Shown piece after piece: positions 1 to 6,786 of a stretch of DNA of 12,225 bases. Origin of the DNA: Aliicoccus persicus_A (GTDB lineage: Bacteria; Bacillota; Bacilli; Staphylococcales; Salinicoccaceae); NCBI GenBank assembly GCA_020741755.1, contig DYYI01000062.1, forward strand, positions 1 to 12,225, in the 5' to 3' direction. Made by a program: the position numbers and the translations under genes. The notes beneath the pieces are model-generated. The model worked only from the letters and a program-made list of their open reading frames with translations, was not told the DNA's origin and did no database searches. The stretch's first letter is position 1. Every line of letters starts with the position of its first letter.

Positions 1-164
1 CAAATCAATCTGCGAGTCAGTGAGCAAGTTTCATTGGAACGCAAACCAATCTGCGTGTCAGTGAGCGAGTTTCATTGGAACGCAAATCAATCTGCGAGTC
101 CGTGAGCAAATCTCATAGTCCGTCAAATCCATTTGCGATTCCGTCAGCGAGTCTCATAGACACG
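1..164. repeat. 41-bp tandem repeat array A (four units, continues off the left edge)
   Basis: Four consecutive 41-bp units begin at 1, 42, 83 and 124. Units 1 and 2 differ at only a few bases. Units 3 and 4 are more decayed but keep the period without indels. Each unit has a CAAATCAATCTGCG-like head, a core close to TCAGTGAGC, and a TCATTGGAACG-like tail. The same family and orientation recurs at 6830-7238. A 41-bp period is not a multiple of three and the reading frames are not maintained, so it is not a protein repeat. It lies downstream of the cstB-like gene and beyond that gene's terminator. Function is unknown. Confidence 0.9.
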
Positions 165-214
165 AAAACCCAATCCACACACTTAATCACAACCATCCCA
201 ACCAAACAAGCATC

Positions 215-253
215 AAAAAAACACACCAAAGGCAGTATTCAACCTCTGGCGTG
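215..253 (-). terminator. Rho-independent terminator of the cstB-like gene
   Basis: Read on the minus strand, CACGCCAGAGG (253-243) pairs with CCTTTGGTGTG (232-222) in an 11-bp stem with two G-U pairs and a 10-nt loop. A run of seven T follows (221-215). It sits 23 bases past the stop codon of the minus-strand gene and separates it from repeat array A. Confidence 0.8.
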
Positions 254-275
254 CCCGATATTCACAAATAACTTA

Positions 276-1640
276 CTATTTCTCTACCTCAATCTCATCT
301 TTAAACCCGTCGTAACCTTTCAACACGTTCTTCGCATTTTGGTATCCGCGTGCTTTTAACACACTGACTGCGATTGCTGAGCGTCCGCCGGATTTACAAT
401 GGACGAGGATCTCTTCATCCTTATCAAACGGTATGTCTGCATCTCGCATAGTACCGTGATGTCTGTGTACACCATGACTAACATGACCATCGTCATATTC
501 GCCTTGTCCGCGTACATCCAATACTTTCGCATTTTCATACTTCCCAACAAATGTTTCGGGCGATACTTTTTCATAGCTATCATTAACAAGTGATTCAATC
601 GAATCGTCTGGAACGATTCTCACGATATCATCGAATCCGATTGACGCCAGATCTTTCTGATACTGCTCAGACAACTCTGCTTTACCAATAATCGTCAACG
701 GCTGTTTGTAATCGATAAACCAACCTGCTTGCTTAACAAACCCCTTATTATAAGGAACGTTAATCGAGCCATTCACAAATCCATCCGCAAATGCATCGCT
801 ATTTCTTAAGTCAAAGATTTGACCGCTCAATGTTTCTGGTGTTTCTACCGGTACATCTTTCACATTGAATTCTGGCAATCCTTCTTTGTTCACGCGTTTC
901 ATCTGCGCGAAATAATTTGGTGGTTCTGGCTGTGCGTCTGTAATCTCAGCTACGAAGTCGTCTTTACTCGGACTCTGTAATGCCCAGTTAAACTGGCGTT
1001 CATAACCGAATGTAGATAAAGGAACCGCACCGAGTGATTTACCACAAGCGCTTCCCGCACCGTGTCCTGGCCAAATTTGTAAATGGTCATCGAATGATTT
1101 TATTTTTTGTAATGATTCATATAAATCTTTTGCACCAATTTCTGTCGCGCCTTCGAAATGTGCGGCTTTTTCAAGTAAATCAGGTCGACCGACATCGCTA
1201 ACGAATAAGAAGTCACCTGTGAAAATACCCATTGGCTCATCCACACCATTGTCTGTAAGTAAGAATGAAATACTTTCTGGTGTATGTCCTGGTGTCGCAA
1301 CAACTTCGAATTGAAGGTTACCTACTTCGAATATGTCACCATCTTGTAAGAACACTGTATCCTTCGGCATGTTTTGGTACTTCCAATCTGCATCACCTTC
1401 ATCCGATACGAACAAAGTCGCATCAAATTTACGCGAAACATCTCTTAAACCAGAAGCAAAGTCTGCATGTATATGAGTTTCTGTAGCATGTGTGATTGTT
1501 AAACCTTCCGCGTCAGCAACGGCTTTGTACTCATCCAGTACACGTGCTGGATCGATAATGATTGCTTCACCTGTTTTCTGACAACCGACTAAATACGAAT
1601 ATTGCGACAGCTTACTATCAAAGAATTGTCTAAAGAACAT
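276..1640 (-). CDS. cstB: CstB-like persulfide dioxygenase/sulfurtransferase (MBL fold plus two rhodanese domains)
   Basis: The 454-residue protein has three parts. Residues 1-250 are a metallo-beta-lactamase fold of the ETHE1/persulfide dioxygenase type, with H56-x-H58-x-D60, H119 in TPGHT, D143 in TGD and H193 in WPGHG. Cys199 (GSACGK) lies just after H193, where staphylococcal CstB carries a conserved cysteine. Residues 265-355 are a rhodanese-like domain without a catalytic cysteine. Residues 357-451 are a rhodanese with the active loop C415-KSGGR. This matches the architecture and roughly the length of S. aureus CstB, a non-haem iron enzyme that oxidises low-molecular-weight persulfides and yields thiosulfate in sulfide detoxification. 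In S. aureus it sits in an operon with cstR, cstA and sqr; none of these is in this window. The ATG at 1640 has an AAGGGAGG site (1658-1651) ten bases upstream. The family is certain; CstB orthology is likely. Confidence 0.9.
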   Translation of the reverse strand: MFFRQFFDSKLSQYSYLVGCQKTGEAIIIDPARVLDEYKAVADAEGLTITHATETHIHADFASGLRDVSRKFDATLFVSDEGDADWKYQNMPKDTVFLQDGDIFEVGNLQFEVVATPGHTPESISFLLTDNGVDEPMGIFTGDFLFVSDVGRPDLLEKAAHFEGATEIGAKDLYESLQKIKSFDDHLQIWPGHGAGSACGKSLGAVPLSTFGYERQFNWALQSPSKDDFVAEITDAQPEPPNYFAQMKRVNKEGLPEFNVKDVPVETPETLSGQIFDLRNSDAFADGFVNGSINVPYNKGFVKQAGWFIDYKQPLTIIGKAELSEQYQKDLASIGFDDIVRIVPDDSIESLVNDSYEKVSPETFVGKYENAKVLDVRGQGEYDDGHVSHGVHRHHGTMRDADIPFDKDEEILVHCKSGGRSAIAVSVLKARGYQNAKNVLKGYDGFKDEIEVEK

Positions 1641-1670
1641 GATTAAAGTGCCTCCCTTGGTAAATAGACA

Positions 1671-1679
1671 TGCTATTAT
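1671..1679 (+). promoter_or_regulatory. Candidate extended -10 promoter for the small membrane protein gene
   Basis: TGCTATTAT fits the extended -10 pattern TGnTATnAT and lies about 43 bases before the proposed start at 1722. No convincing -35 box is seen. The divergent cstB-like promoter must lie in the same 80-bp region but was not resolved. Confidence 0.35.
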
Positions 1680-1708
1680 TATTACATAAGTAAACGCGAT
1701 TAGTAATC

Positions 1709-1721
1709 AGAAGGGCGTGAG
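1709..1721 (+). promoter_or_regulatory. Ribosome binding site deciding an ATT start at 1722
   Basis: AGAAGGGCGTGAG resembles the full anti-16S complement AAGGAGGTGA and ends directly before the ATT codon at 1722. The GTG at 1755, the first conventional start codon in this frame, has only T/A-rich sequence before it and no Shine-Dalgarno site. Confidence 0.5.
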
Positions 1722-1967
1722 ATTATCGATATTCTAATTGTTATTTTAATTATTGTGCTCGTTGTGTTATTCTTTGTCAGTCGCTCGTCTTTAAAAAATG
1801 CCTCACAAAAGGTAGATCACTATGAAAGGCTGCAAGAAATGTACAAGACTGTCTATGAATTAGAACAAGAAGGATTAAAAGATGATGAGATTATAGATAA
1901 GTTACAAATGAAATATAGATTAAATAATAATGAGGCAAAATATGTATTATATAAAAGCAGAAAATAA
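1722..1967 (+). CDS. Small membrane-anchored protein of unknown function, probable ATT start
   Basis: I do not recognise a named family. From the first conventional start (GTG at 1755) the protein is 70 residues and begins in the middle of a hydrophobic stretch. The same frame is open back to the stop at 1704. Read from ATT at 1722 it gives 81 residues, with a complete N-terminal transmembrane helix (about residues 2-20, I/L/V rich), a short S-R-S-S-L-K juxtamembrane segment, and a charged, helical cytoplasmic-type tail. The tail pattern (ELEQEGLKDDEIIDKLQ followed by LNNNEAKYVL) could form a small helix-turn-helix-like bundle, but no function follows from that. It diverges from the cstB-like gene and is followed by a separate sigma-A-type promoter, so it is probably monocistronic. 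The reading frame is well supported; the start codon is an inference. Confidence 0.7.
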   Translation: MIDILIVILIIVLVVLFFVSRSSLKNASQKVDHYERLQEMYKTVYELEQEGLKDDEIIDKLQMKYRLNNNEAKYVLYKSRK

Positions 1968-1979
1968 TTCATGAAATAA

Positions 1980-2007
1980 TTGCAATTTCTGTAATTCACT
2001 CTATAAT
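1980..2007 (+). promoter_or_regulatory. Sigma-A-type promoter for the helix-turn-helix-like gene
   Basis: TTGCAA (1980-1985) and a perfect TATAAT (2002-2007) are separated by 16 bases. Transcription would start near 2014, leaving an A/T-rich leader of about 70 nt before the start at 2088. Confidence 0.65.
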
Positions 2008-2087
2008 TAGATACATGACCTTGAAGCGAGATTATATATTATAAACGAAGCTTTCAATGTAATTTTATAAATGAAAAGGTGAGGCTG

Positions 2088-2270
2088 TTGGATATTAATC
2101 CAGATATTTCTTTGATAATTGATAAGTTAACGCCATATCAAATAAGCCAAGCATTAGATATATCTTTAGATGATGCAACAGCGTTGATAGCAGGGAAACT
2201 TAAACTAGAAGAACTCGACGAGAATACATCAAGACTATTAATTGACTTAAACGATAAATTAGGAAGCTGA
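2088..2270 (+). CDS. Small helix-turn-helix-like protein (60 aa), TTG start
   Basis: A 60-residue protein without a transmembrane segment. The segment LTPYQISQALDIS followed by ALIAGKLKLEELDENTSRLL resembles the recognition half of a Cro/CI (XRE) fold, in which a residue run like 'iSqalgIs..t...L.nGk..l..L' precedes a final helix. DNA binding is therefore possible, but the protein is about the minimum size for such a domain. An in-frame GTG at 2079 would add three residues, but it lies inside the Shine-Dalgarno site AAAAGGTGAGG (2074-2084), so TTG at 2088 is preferred. It has its own promoter (1980-2007), and its stop codon is embedded in the terminator stem. It appears to be a monocistronic gene with no assigned function. 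Confidence 0.7.
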   Translation: MDINPDISLIIDKLTPYQISQALDISLDDATALIAGKLKLEELDENTSRLLIDLNDKLGS

Positions 2271-2293
2271 TGCTAACGTATCAGCTTTTTTTT
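2264..2293 (+). terminator. Rho-independent terminator overlapping the stop codon
   Basis: AAGCTGATGC (2264-2273) pairs with GTATCAGCTT (2278-2287), with one G-U pair and a TAAC tetraloop. A T-run follows to 2293. The TGA stop of the preceding gene (2268-2270) lies within the left arm. Confidence 0.85.
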
Positions 2294-2370
2294 ATACTTA
2301 TAAATGTATTAATGGCAGCATGAATGATAAAATATGAATGTTCATTTATAAGAAGAAAGGTGGGATTATA

Positions 2371-3189
2371 TTGGCGAAGAAAAATCAATTGGTTTGGGAT
2401 CAACGTGTCACTTGGGCAATTACAGCTCTGATTGTACTTTTAATTATCGCATTCTTTGTGTCTAGCAGAAGCGATCAATGGTTTATAGATCGCGGCGAAG
2501 ATATTGAACAATTCGAAGGTCCATTATTTGAAAATGCAACGCATCGTCAATATAATGCATCGTCACCACCGATGGTACATACCGGTGGACCCGCATTGTT
2601 TGAAAGAGCAAACTTACTCGAAGTGCAAGAGGCGATGCAAATCAATGAGAATCGTCCATTAGAATTTCTCGATTTAAGAGAAATGGTGAGAATTAGTGAA
2701 GATGAATTAAATGAAGTACTTGAAGATAAAGGAATTCTAGCAGGTCATGGGGACTCATTCCTACGTGCGCAAAGAAACTATAATGTCAACGTGTTTTATC
2801 TTATTGCGCATGCGCTGGTTGAAACGGGACATGGTGAATCCGAACTTGCTGCTGGCATCGAGCATGAAGATGAAACGTATTATAACTTCTTTGGAATCGG
2901 TGCGTTTGATTCAGGTGCTGTAAGTGAAGGACATGCTTACGCAGTGAATGAAGAATGGACATCACCAGAAGAAGCGATACTCGGTGGTGCGAAGTTTATT
3001 AGTGAGAGCTATGTGCACAATAATCAGTTCACGACATATGCGATGCGTTGGAATCCAGAGAATCCGACGAGCAACCAATATGCCACGGATGTCAATTGGT
3101 CACGTGTCATCGCAGAGATTACTGAAAGCTACTATGATTACTTTGACTTAGAACCGAGCCGATTTTATAGAAATTACTACAATGAATAA
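2371..3189 (+). CDS. sagB: Membrane-anchored glucosaminidase, SagB-like
   Basis: From TTG at 2371 the protein is 272 residues. It has a short cytoplasmic N-terminus ending WDQRVTW, one transmembrane helix (about residues 19-33), an extracytoplasmic linker, then a GH73/glucosaminidase domain. The motif HALVETGHGES places the likely catalytic glutamate at E151. The features FFGIGAFDSG, EAILGGAKFISE, NNQFTTYAMRWNPENP and YATDVNW are typical of the staphylococcal SagB group, which cleaves glycan strands of nascent peptidoglycan to set their length. S. aureus SagB is of similar size with its glutamate at a similar position. A longer reading from ATG at 2338 is open, but AAAGGTGGG (2356-2364) sits six bases before TTG 2371 and would fall inside it. 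The partner SpdC/LyrA is not in the window. The gene has its own terminator. Family assignment is strong; orthology is likely. Confidence 0.87.
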   Translation: MAKKNQLVWDQRVTWAITALIVLLIIAFFVSSRSDQWFIDRGEDIEQFEGPLFENATHRQYNASSPPMVHTGGPALFERANLLEVQEAMQINENRPLEFLDLREMVRISEDELNEVLEDKGILAGHGDSFLRAQRNYNVNVFYLIAHALVETGHGESELAAGIEHEDETYYNFFGIGAFDSGAVSEGHAYAVNEEWTSPEEAILGGAKFISESYVHNNQFTTYAMRWNPENPTSNQYATDVNWSRVIAEITESYYDYFDLEPSRFYRNYYNE

Positions 3190-3224
3190 TCCAGCGACTA
3201 CTTCATAAGGTCGCTGGATTTTTT
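3188..3224 (+). terminator. Rho-independent terminator after the glucosaminidase gene
   Basis: AATCCAGCGAC (3188-3198) and GTCGCTGGATT (3210-3220) form a perfect 11-bp stem with an 11-nt loop, followed by T to 3224. It lies between convergent genes. The minus-strand side lacks a T-run, so it is a clear terminator only for plus-strand transcription. Confidence 0.9.
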
Positions 3225-3234
3225 GTGTGAACAT

Positions 3235-4059
3235 TTATTTTGTTAAGCTTACAGATTCATCGACACCAAGTGCTGAAGTATCGATGCGCATCGGATGACT
3301 GTAAACATTGAATGATTTGTTGCGGATAAAACCGACAGTCGTGATGTTTAAATCCTCCGCTAATTTAATCGCAAGATCAGTCGGTGCGGATTTACTCAGA
3401 ATAATTCCGACTCCGATTTTTGAAGCTTTCGTCAATACTTCTGACGAAATCCGACCGCTAAACACTAAAATCTTGTCGCTCACTGAGATTTTTTTCTCTA
3501 AACAATACCCATATAACTTATCAAGTGCATTATGTCGACCGATGTCACCGCGGTGGATGAATGTTGCTTCAGGTGTTGCAAGACTGGCGTTGTGAATCCC
3601 ACCCGTCTCTTTAAAGACAGTCGAACTATCCTGCATCTCTTTCATCAGCTGGATGCACTGCTCAGGTGTAATCTTCGTTTTAGACATGGATATTTTTGCA
3701 GTTTCCATATCACTTTGGAAATAGAATTGACGGCTTTTACCACAACAAGATCCGAGCACACGTTTCGTAAATTTGAAAAAGTCTGTTGGGATTTCTTTAT
3801 GAAGTTCTATGTGACAATATCCGCCCTCTTCATCCAAATTGAACGATTTAATCTCATCGCGTTTTCTAATGACGCCCTCTGATGCAACGAATCCAATCAC
3901 TAATTCTTCCAAATACTGAGGCGAGCAAACGAGTGTTGCGAATTCGACATCGTTTAGAAAAATCGTTAACGGAAACTCTTCTGCAATCGTATCCTCAGCG
4001 GTAGACAGCTGCTCGTCACTATATCTCCAAATTTCTCTACGCGTTGTAATCTCCATCAT
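3235..4059 (-). CDS. fdhD: Formate dehydrogenase accessory sulfurtransferase FdhD
   Basis: FdhD passes sulfur from a cysteine desulfurase to the molybdenum cofactor of formate-dehydrogenase-type enzymes. The roughly 274-residue protein shows the family landmarks: EEFPLTIFLND near the start, CSPQYLEELVIGFVASEG, the cysteine loop GSCCGKSR, ETGGIHNASL, RGDIGRHNALDKLYG and FSGRISSEVL followed by SKSAPT. The loop has adjacent cysteines (C105, C106) rather than the CxxC of E. coli FdhD; this form is also what I recall for S. aureus FdhD. Minus-strand ATG codons at 4059 and 4056 both suit the GAGGGTGA site. A GTG at 4065 overlaps that site and is unlikely. The gene is divergent from the molybdopterin oxidoreductase it probably serves, with 176 bases between the two starts. 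Confidence 0.95.
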   Translation of the reverse strand: MMEITTRREIWRYSDEQLSTAEDTIAEEFPLTIFLNDVEFATLVCSPQYLEELVIGFVASEGVIRKRDEIKSFNLDEEGGYCHIELHKEIPTDFFKFTKRVLGSCCGKSRQFYFQSDMETAKISMSKTKITPEQCIQLMKEMQDSSTVFKETGGIHNASLATPEATFIHRGDIGRHNALDKLYGYCLEKKISVSDKILVFSGRISSEVLTKASKIGVGIILSKSAPTDLAIKLAEDLNITTVGFIRNKSFNVYSHPMRIDTSALGVDESVSLTK

Positions 4060-4195
4060 AATCACCCTCGTTGGTTTTTATCGTATTACAAATAGTATAC
4101 CAACTTTACAACAATTGATAAAAAAGAAAATTCCAGATTATGTGTAGTTAGAGATTGAATAGTTTCTAAGGGTACTTGAAATCAATAGAATGTAG

Positions 4196-4201
4196 TATAA
4201 T
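4196..4201 (+). promoter_or_regulatory. -10 box for the molybdopterin oxidoreductase gene
   Basis: A perfect TATAAT lies 34 bases before the ATG at 4236. The -35 region is weak: TACTTG at 4173-4178 has 17-bp spacing, while TTGAAA at 4176-4181 is a better hexamer with only 14-bp spacing. A poor -35 fits a promoter that needs an activator, but no regulator site was identified. Confidence 0.55.
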
Positions 4202-4235
4202 GTAAACAAATGATTTTAGTGAAAGGGTGTAAGAA

Positions 4236-6593
4236 ATGGGAAAAACACTTCATACAGGTCCGATTAAGAAGACGAAAAAGTGGGACCCGAGTCTGTGGGT
4301 AAGTAAAGTACCTTTTGGATTGACGAAAGTAAAACCACGTCATATGACTGACACTGCCAAAATCGCATGGAAGAACAAAGACAACTTGTTCTATGCTACG
4401 AATATAATTACACAAGGTGTTTGTGATGGATGTGCACTCGGAGTTGGTGGGCTTCAGGACCAAACGTTAACAGGTCCACACCTTTGTACAACGCGCTTGA
4501 ACGTATTGCGCTTAAACACTGCACCGCCGATCAAGCCAGAGATTTTGCACTCGGATATCAATGAGTTAAAGAAATATACGAGCGCCGAATTACGTGAACT
4601 TGGACGTATTCCATATCCAATGATTCGTAAAAAAGGCGACGATCGATTCGTCAGAATTTCATGGGATGAAGCGATGGATACAATCGCAAGCAAGATGAAG
4701 GAACTCGACCCTAAAAATTTTGCGTTCTATTTAACGAGTCGCGGTATTACGAATGAATCATATTACGTTGCTGCGAAAGTTGCGCGTTACTTAGGAACGA
4801 ACAACATCGATAACGCATCACGTATATGTCACTCGCCATCGAAAACAGCAATGATGCGTTCTGTTGGTGTTGGTGCTTCGACGTGTAACTACAAGGACTG
4901 GTTAGGTACAGACCTATTAATTTTCTGGGGTTCAGTTGCAGCGAACTCTTCACCAGTTTCTACGAAGTATATGATGGAAGCTAAAAAGCGCGGTACAAAA
5001 ATTGTTGTCATTAATCCATACAAAGAACCTGCAATGGAAAATTACTGGGTACCATCTGTGCCAGAATCTGCTTTATTCGGTACAAAAATTGCAGATAAGT
5101 TCTACGAAGTAAGAATCGGTGGCGACATCGCATTCATGCATGGAATCATGAAGCACTGGTTCGAGATGGAAGATAAAAAACCAGGCTCAGCAATCGACCA
5201 TGAATTCGTAAAAGATCATGTGAATAACTTTGAAGATTTAAAAGATAAAGTTCAAGAACAATCATGGGATCATATTTTAGAGTCATCTGGGATTTCTAAA
5301 GAAGAAATCGTAGAGTTTGCTGAAATGATCGCAAGATCTAAAAACGGTGTTCACGTTTGGGCACTTGGTTTAACGATGCACAAACATGCGACAGATAACA
5401 TTTCACAAGTGGCGAACCTTGCGTTATTACGCGGTTGGTTAGGTCGTGAGCATACAGGTTTAATGCCACTTCGTGGACACTCAAGTGTTCAAGGCTCAGG
5501 GGAAATGGGTGCAGATCCATTCTCATTACCAGGCGGTGGTTGGGAGCATCCGAACGTGGATCGTATCCAAAATGTTTGGGGCTTTGATTTACCAGACTGG
5601 CCAGGAGATACAGTCGGTGTAACGATTGAGAATGCGATGTTACCAGAAGGTCATGAGCGCAAACTTAAGATGTACTATATGTCTGGTGGTAACTTCTTAG
5701 AAACAATGCCAGATCCAGCATTCGTAGAAAAAGCATTAGCAAACTTAGAAATTCGCGTGCACCAAGATATCATCTTGAACACATCAACATTAGTTGAAGC
5801 GAAAGAAGCGGTTATCGTCTTACCTGCGAAGACTCGATTCGAACAAGATGGCGGTGGTTTATCGACGTCGACAGAGCGTATGGTGTACTACTCTCCACCA
5901 ATCAAAGGTAACCGTAACCCAATACGTGAAGCACGCAGTGAATGGAAGATCTATTTAGATTTAGCGAAGCGTGTTAAACCAGAACAGTATGATCTCGTAC
6001 ATTTCAATTCAGGTCAAGAAATCAGAGAAGAGATTGCGAAAGGTAACCCGAACTATGATGGTGTTCAGTACTTGAGAAAGTCTGGAGATGTTTATCAGTA
6101 CGGTGGTGCATGGTTATGTGAGGGCGGTATTTGTCCGACAGATGATGGCCGTGCAAGATTAATTTCAGTAGATATTCCGGACAATAAAAAGAAACCAGGT
6201 AAATTTACGCTGTTAATGCGTCGCGGTAAACAGTTCAACTCAATGGTGTATGGAGATCATGATGCATTTAATGCGATGGGACGCTATGATGTCTTGATCA
6301 ATGAAAAAGATGCGAAGCGCGAAGGAATTATCGACGGTGAAGCAATCGTACTTTACAACGACAATGGTACATTTCAAGGATTTGCGAAGTATGCGGACAT
6401 AGCAGTGGGTGATTTAGGTATGCAATTCCCAGAAGGGAACCAGCTCGTATCAAAAGGTATTTACGAGTCATTCGCTAAAATGCCAGATTACGTCGCAGAT
6501 GTAACGATGGAAAAAGCAGAGCGATTCACAGCAAATAAAGACCGTCAATACTATGAAAAGCCAATTCCAGAATTAGAAGATAATCCAAACTAA
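4236..6593 (+). CDS. FdhF/YdeP-family molybdopterin oxidoreductase (formate dehydrogenase alpha-subunit-like)
   Basis: The 785-residue protein is a bis-MGD molybdoenzyme of the DMSO reductase superfamily, close to the FdhF/YdeP group. The N-terminus has C63-DG-C66 and C84 (HLCTTR). The cysteine that would complete a classical CxxCxxxC...C [4Fe-4S] ligand set is missing (V70 at the expected place). C198 in ASRICHSPS aligns with the selenocysteine or cysteine molybdenum ligand of E. coli formate dehydrogenase H. Further cofactor-domain features are FWGSVAANSSP, VVINPYKEPA, LGLTMHKHATDN and RGHSSVQGSGEMG. Residues about 665-770 form the molybdopterin-dinucleotide-binding C-terminal domain (LLMRRGKQFNSMVY, YDVLINEKDAKREGI). 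No signal peptide is present, so it should be cytoplasmic. AAAGGGTG (4223-4230) precedes the ATG. The link with divergent fdhD supports formate-dehydrogenase-type maturation, but formate as the substrate is not proven; YdeP-type members have unsettled reactions. Confidence 0.9.
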   Translation: MGKTLHTGPIKKTKKWDPSLWVSKVPFGLTKVKPRHMTDTAKIAWKNKDNLFYATNIITQGVCDGCALGVGGLQDQTLTGPHLCTTRLNVLRLNTAPPIKPEILHSDINELKKYTSAELRELGRIPYPMIRKKGDDRFVRISWDEAMDTIASKMKELDPKNFAFYLTSRGITNESYYVAAKVARYLGTNNIDNASRICHSPSKTAMMRSVGVGASTCNYKDWLGTDLLIFWGSVAANSSPVSTKYMMEAKKRGTKIVVINPYKEPAMENYWVPSVPESALFGTKIADKFYEVRIGGDIAFMHGIMKHWFEMEDKKPGSAIDHEFVKDHVNNFEDLKDKVQEQSWDHILESSGISKEEIVEFAEMIARSKNGVHVWALGLTMHKHATDNISQVANLALLRGWLGREHTGLMPLRGHSSVQGSGEMGADPFSLPGGGWEHPNVDRIQNVWGFDLPDWPGDTVGVTIENAMLPEGHERKLKMYYMSGGNFLETMPDPAFVEKALANLEIRVHQDIILNTSTLVEAKEAVIVLPAKTRFEQDGGGLSTSTERMVYYSPPIKGNRNPIREARSEWKIYLDLAKRVKPEQYDLVHFNSGQEIREEIAKGNPNYDGVQYLRKSGDVYQYGGAWLCEGGICPTDDGRARLISVDIPDNKKKPGKFTLLMRRGKQFNSMVYGDHDAFNAMGRYDVLINEKDAKREGIIDGEAIVLYNDNGTFQGFAKYADIAVGDLGMQFPEGNQLVSKGIYESFAKMPDYVADVTMEKAERFTANKDRQYYEKPIPELEDNPN

Positions 6594-6599
6594 TATTCA

Positions 6600-6630
6600 A
6601 ATGGGGGCTGGGATATAATACCTAGACCTT
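6600..6630 (+). other. GGGGCTGGGATATAA-type 3' element preceding a terminator
   Basis: The sequence ATGGGGGCTGGGATATAAT just after the stop codon resembles the GGCTGGGACATAA motif that I recall lying ahead of long terminator hairpins in many staphylococcal intergenic regions. Here it also immediately precedes a long hairpin. Its role is not clear; the identification rests on memory of the motif. Confidence 0.45.
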
Positions 6631-6639
6631 TAAGAGAAC

Positions 6640-6683
6640 CGGCTTTGAAATCTTAAACTCAAGATTTCAAAGCCGTTTTTTTT
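6640..6683 (+). terminator. Strong Rho-independent terminator of the oxidoreductase gene
   Basis: CGGCTTTGAAATCTT (6640-6654) and AAGATTTCAAAGCCG (6661-6675) form a perfect 15-bp stem with a six-base loop, followed by eight T (6676-6683). Between this and the repeat array (6684-6786) I see no gene. Confidence 0.95.
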
Positions 6684-6786
6684 AGATTTAGTTATAAAGT
6701 TTATTGTGTGGCTGATGTACTCCTCAAGTTGATCTCTATTCAGGAAATCCTTAACTCATTTCATATCTCATTAAGGTGCTCACGAA

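Noticed and set aside
75..359. Open reading frame of 94 codons on the plus strand
   Set aside because: It runs through the decayed repeat units and the terminator and overlaps the end of the cstB-like gene antisense. It has no ribosome binding site and no recognisable protein features.
2338..2370. Upstream ATG start for the glucosaminidase gene
   Set aside because: The strong AAAGGTGGG site lies within this extension and is ideally spaced for TTG 2371, while nothing comparable precedes ATG 2338.
3735..3760. Loss of the catalytic CxxC in FdhD as a sign of inactivity
   Set aside because: Adjacent cysteines in GSCCGKSR are, as far as I recall, the normal staphylococcal form, and all other family motifs are intact.
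3308..3882. Two overlapping plus-strand open frames
   Set aside because: Both are antisense shadows of fdhD, whose conserved motifs account for the stretch.
4827..4835. Possible selenocysteine at the oxidoreductase active site
   Set aside because: The codon at this position is TGT (cysteine), with no in-frame TGA and no sign of selenocysteine insertion elements.
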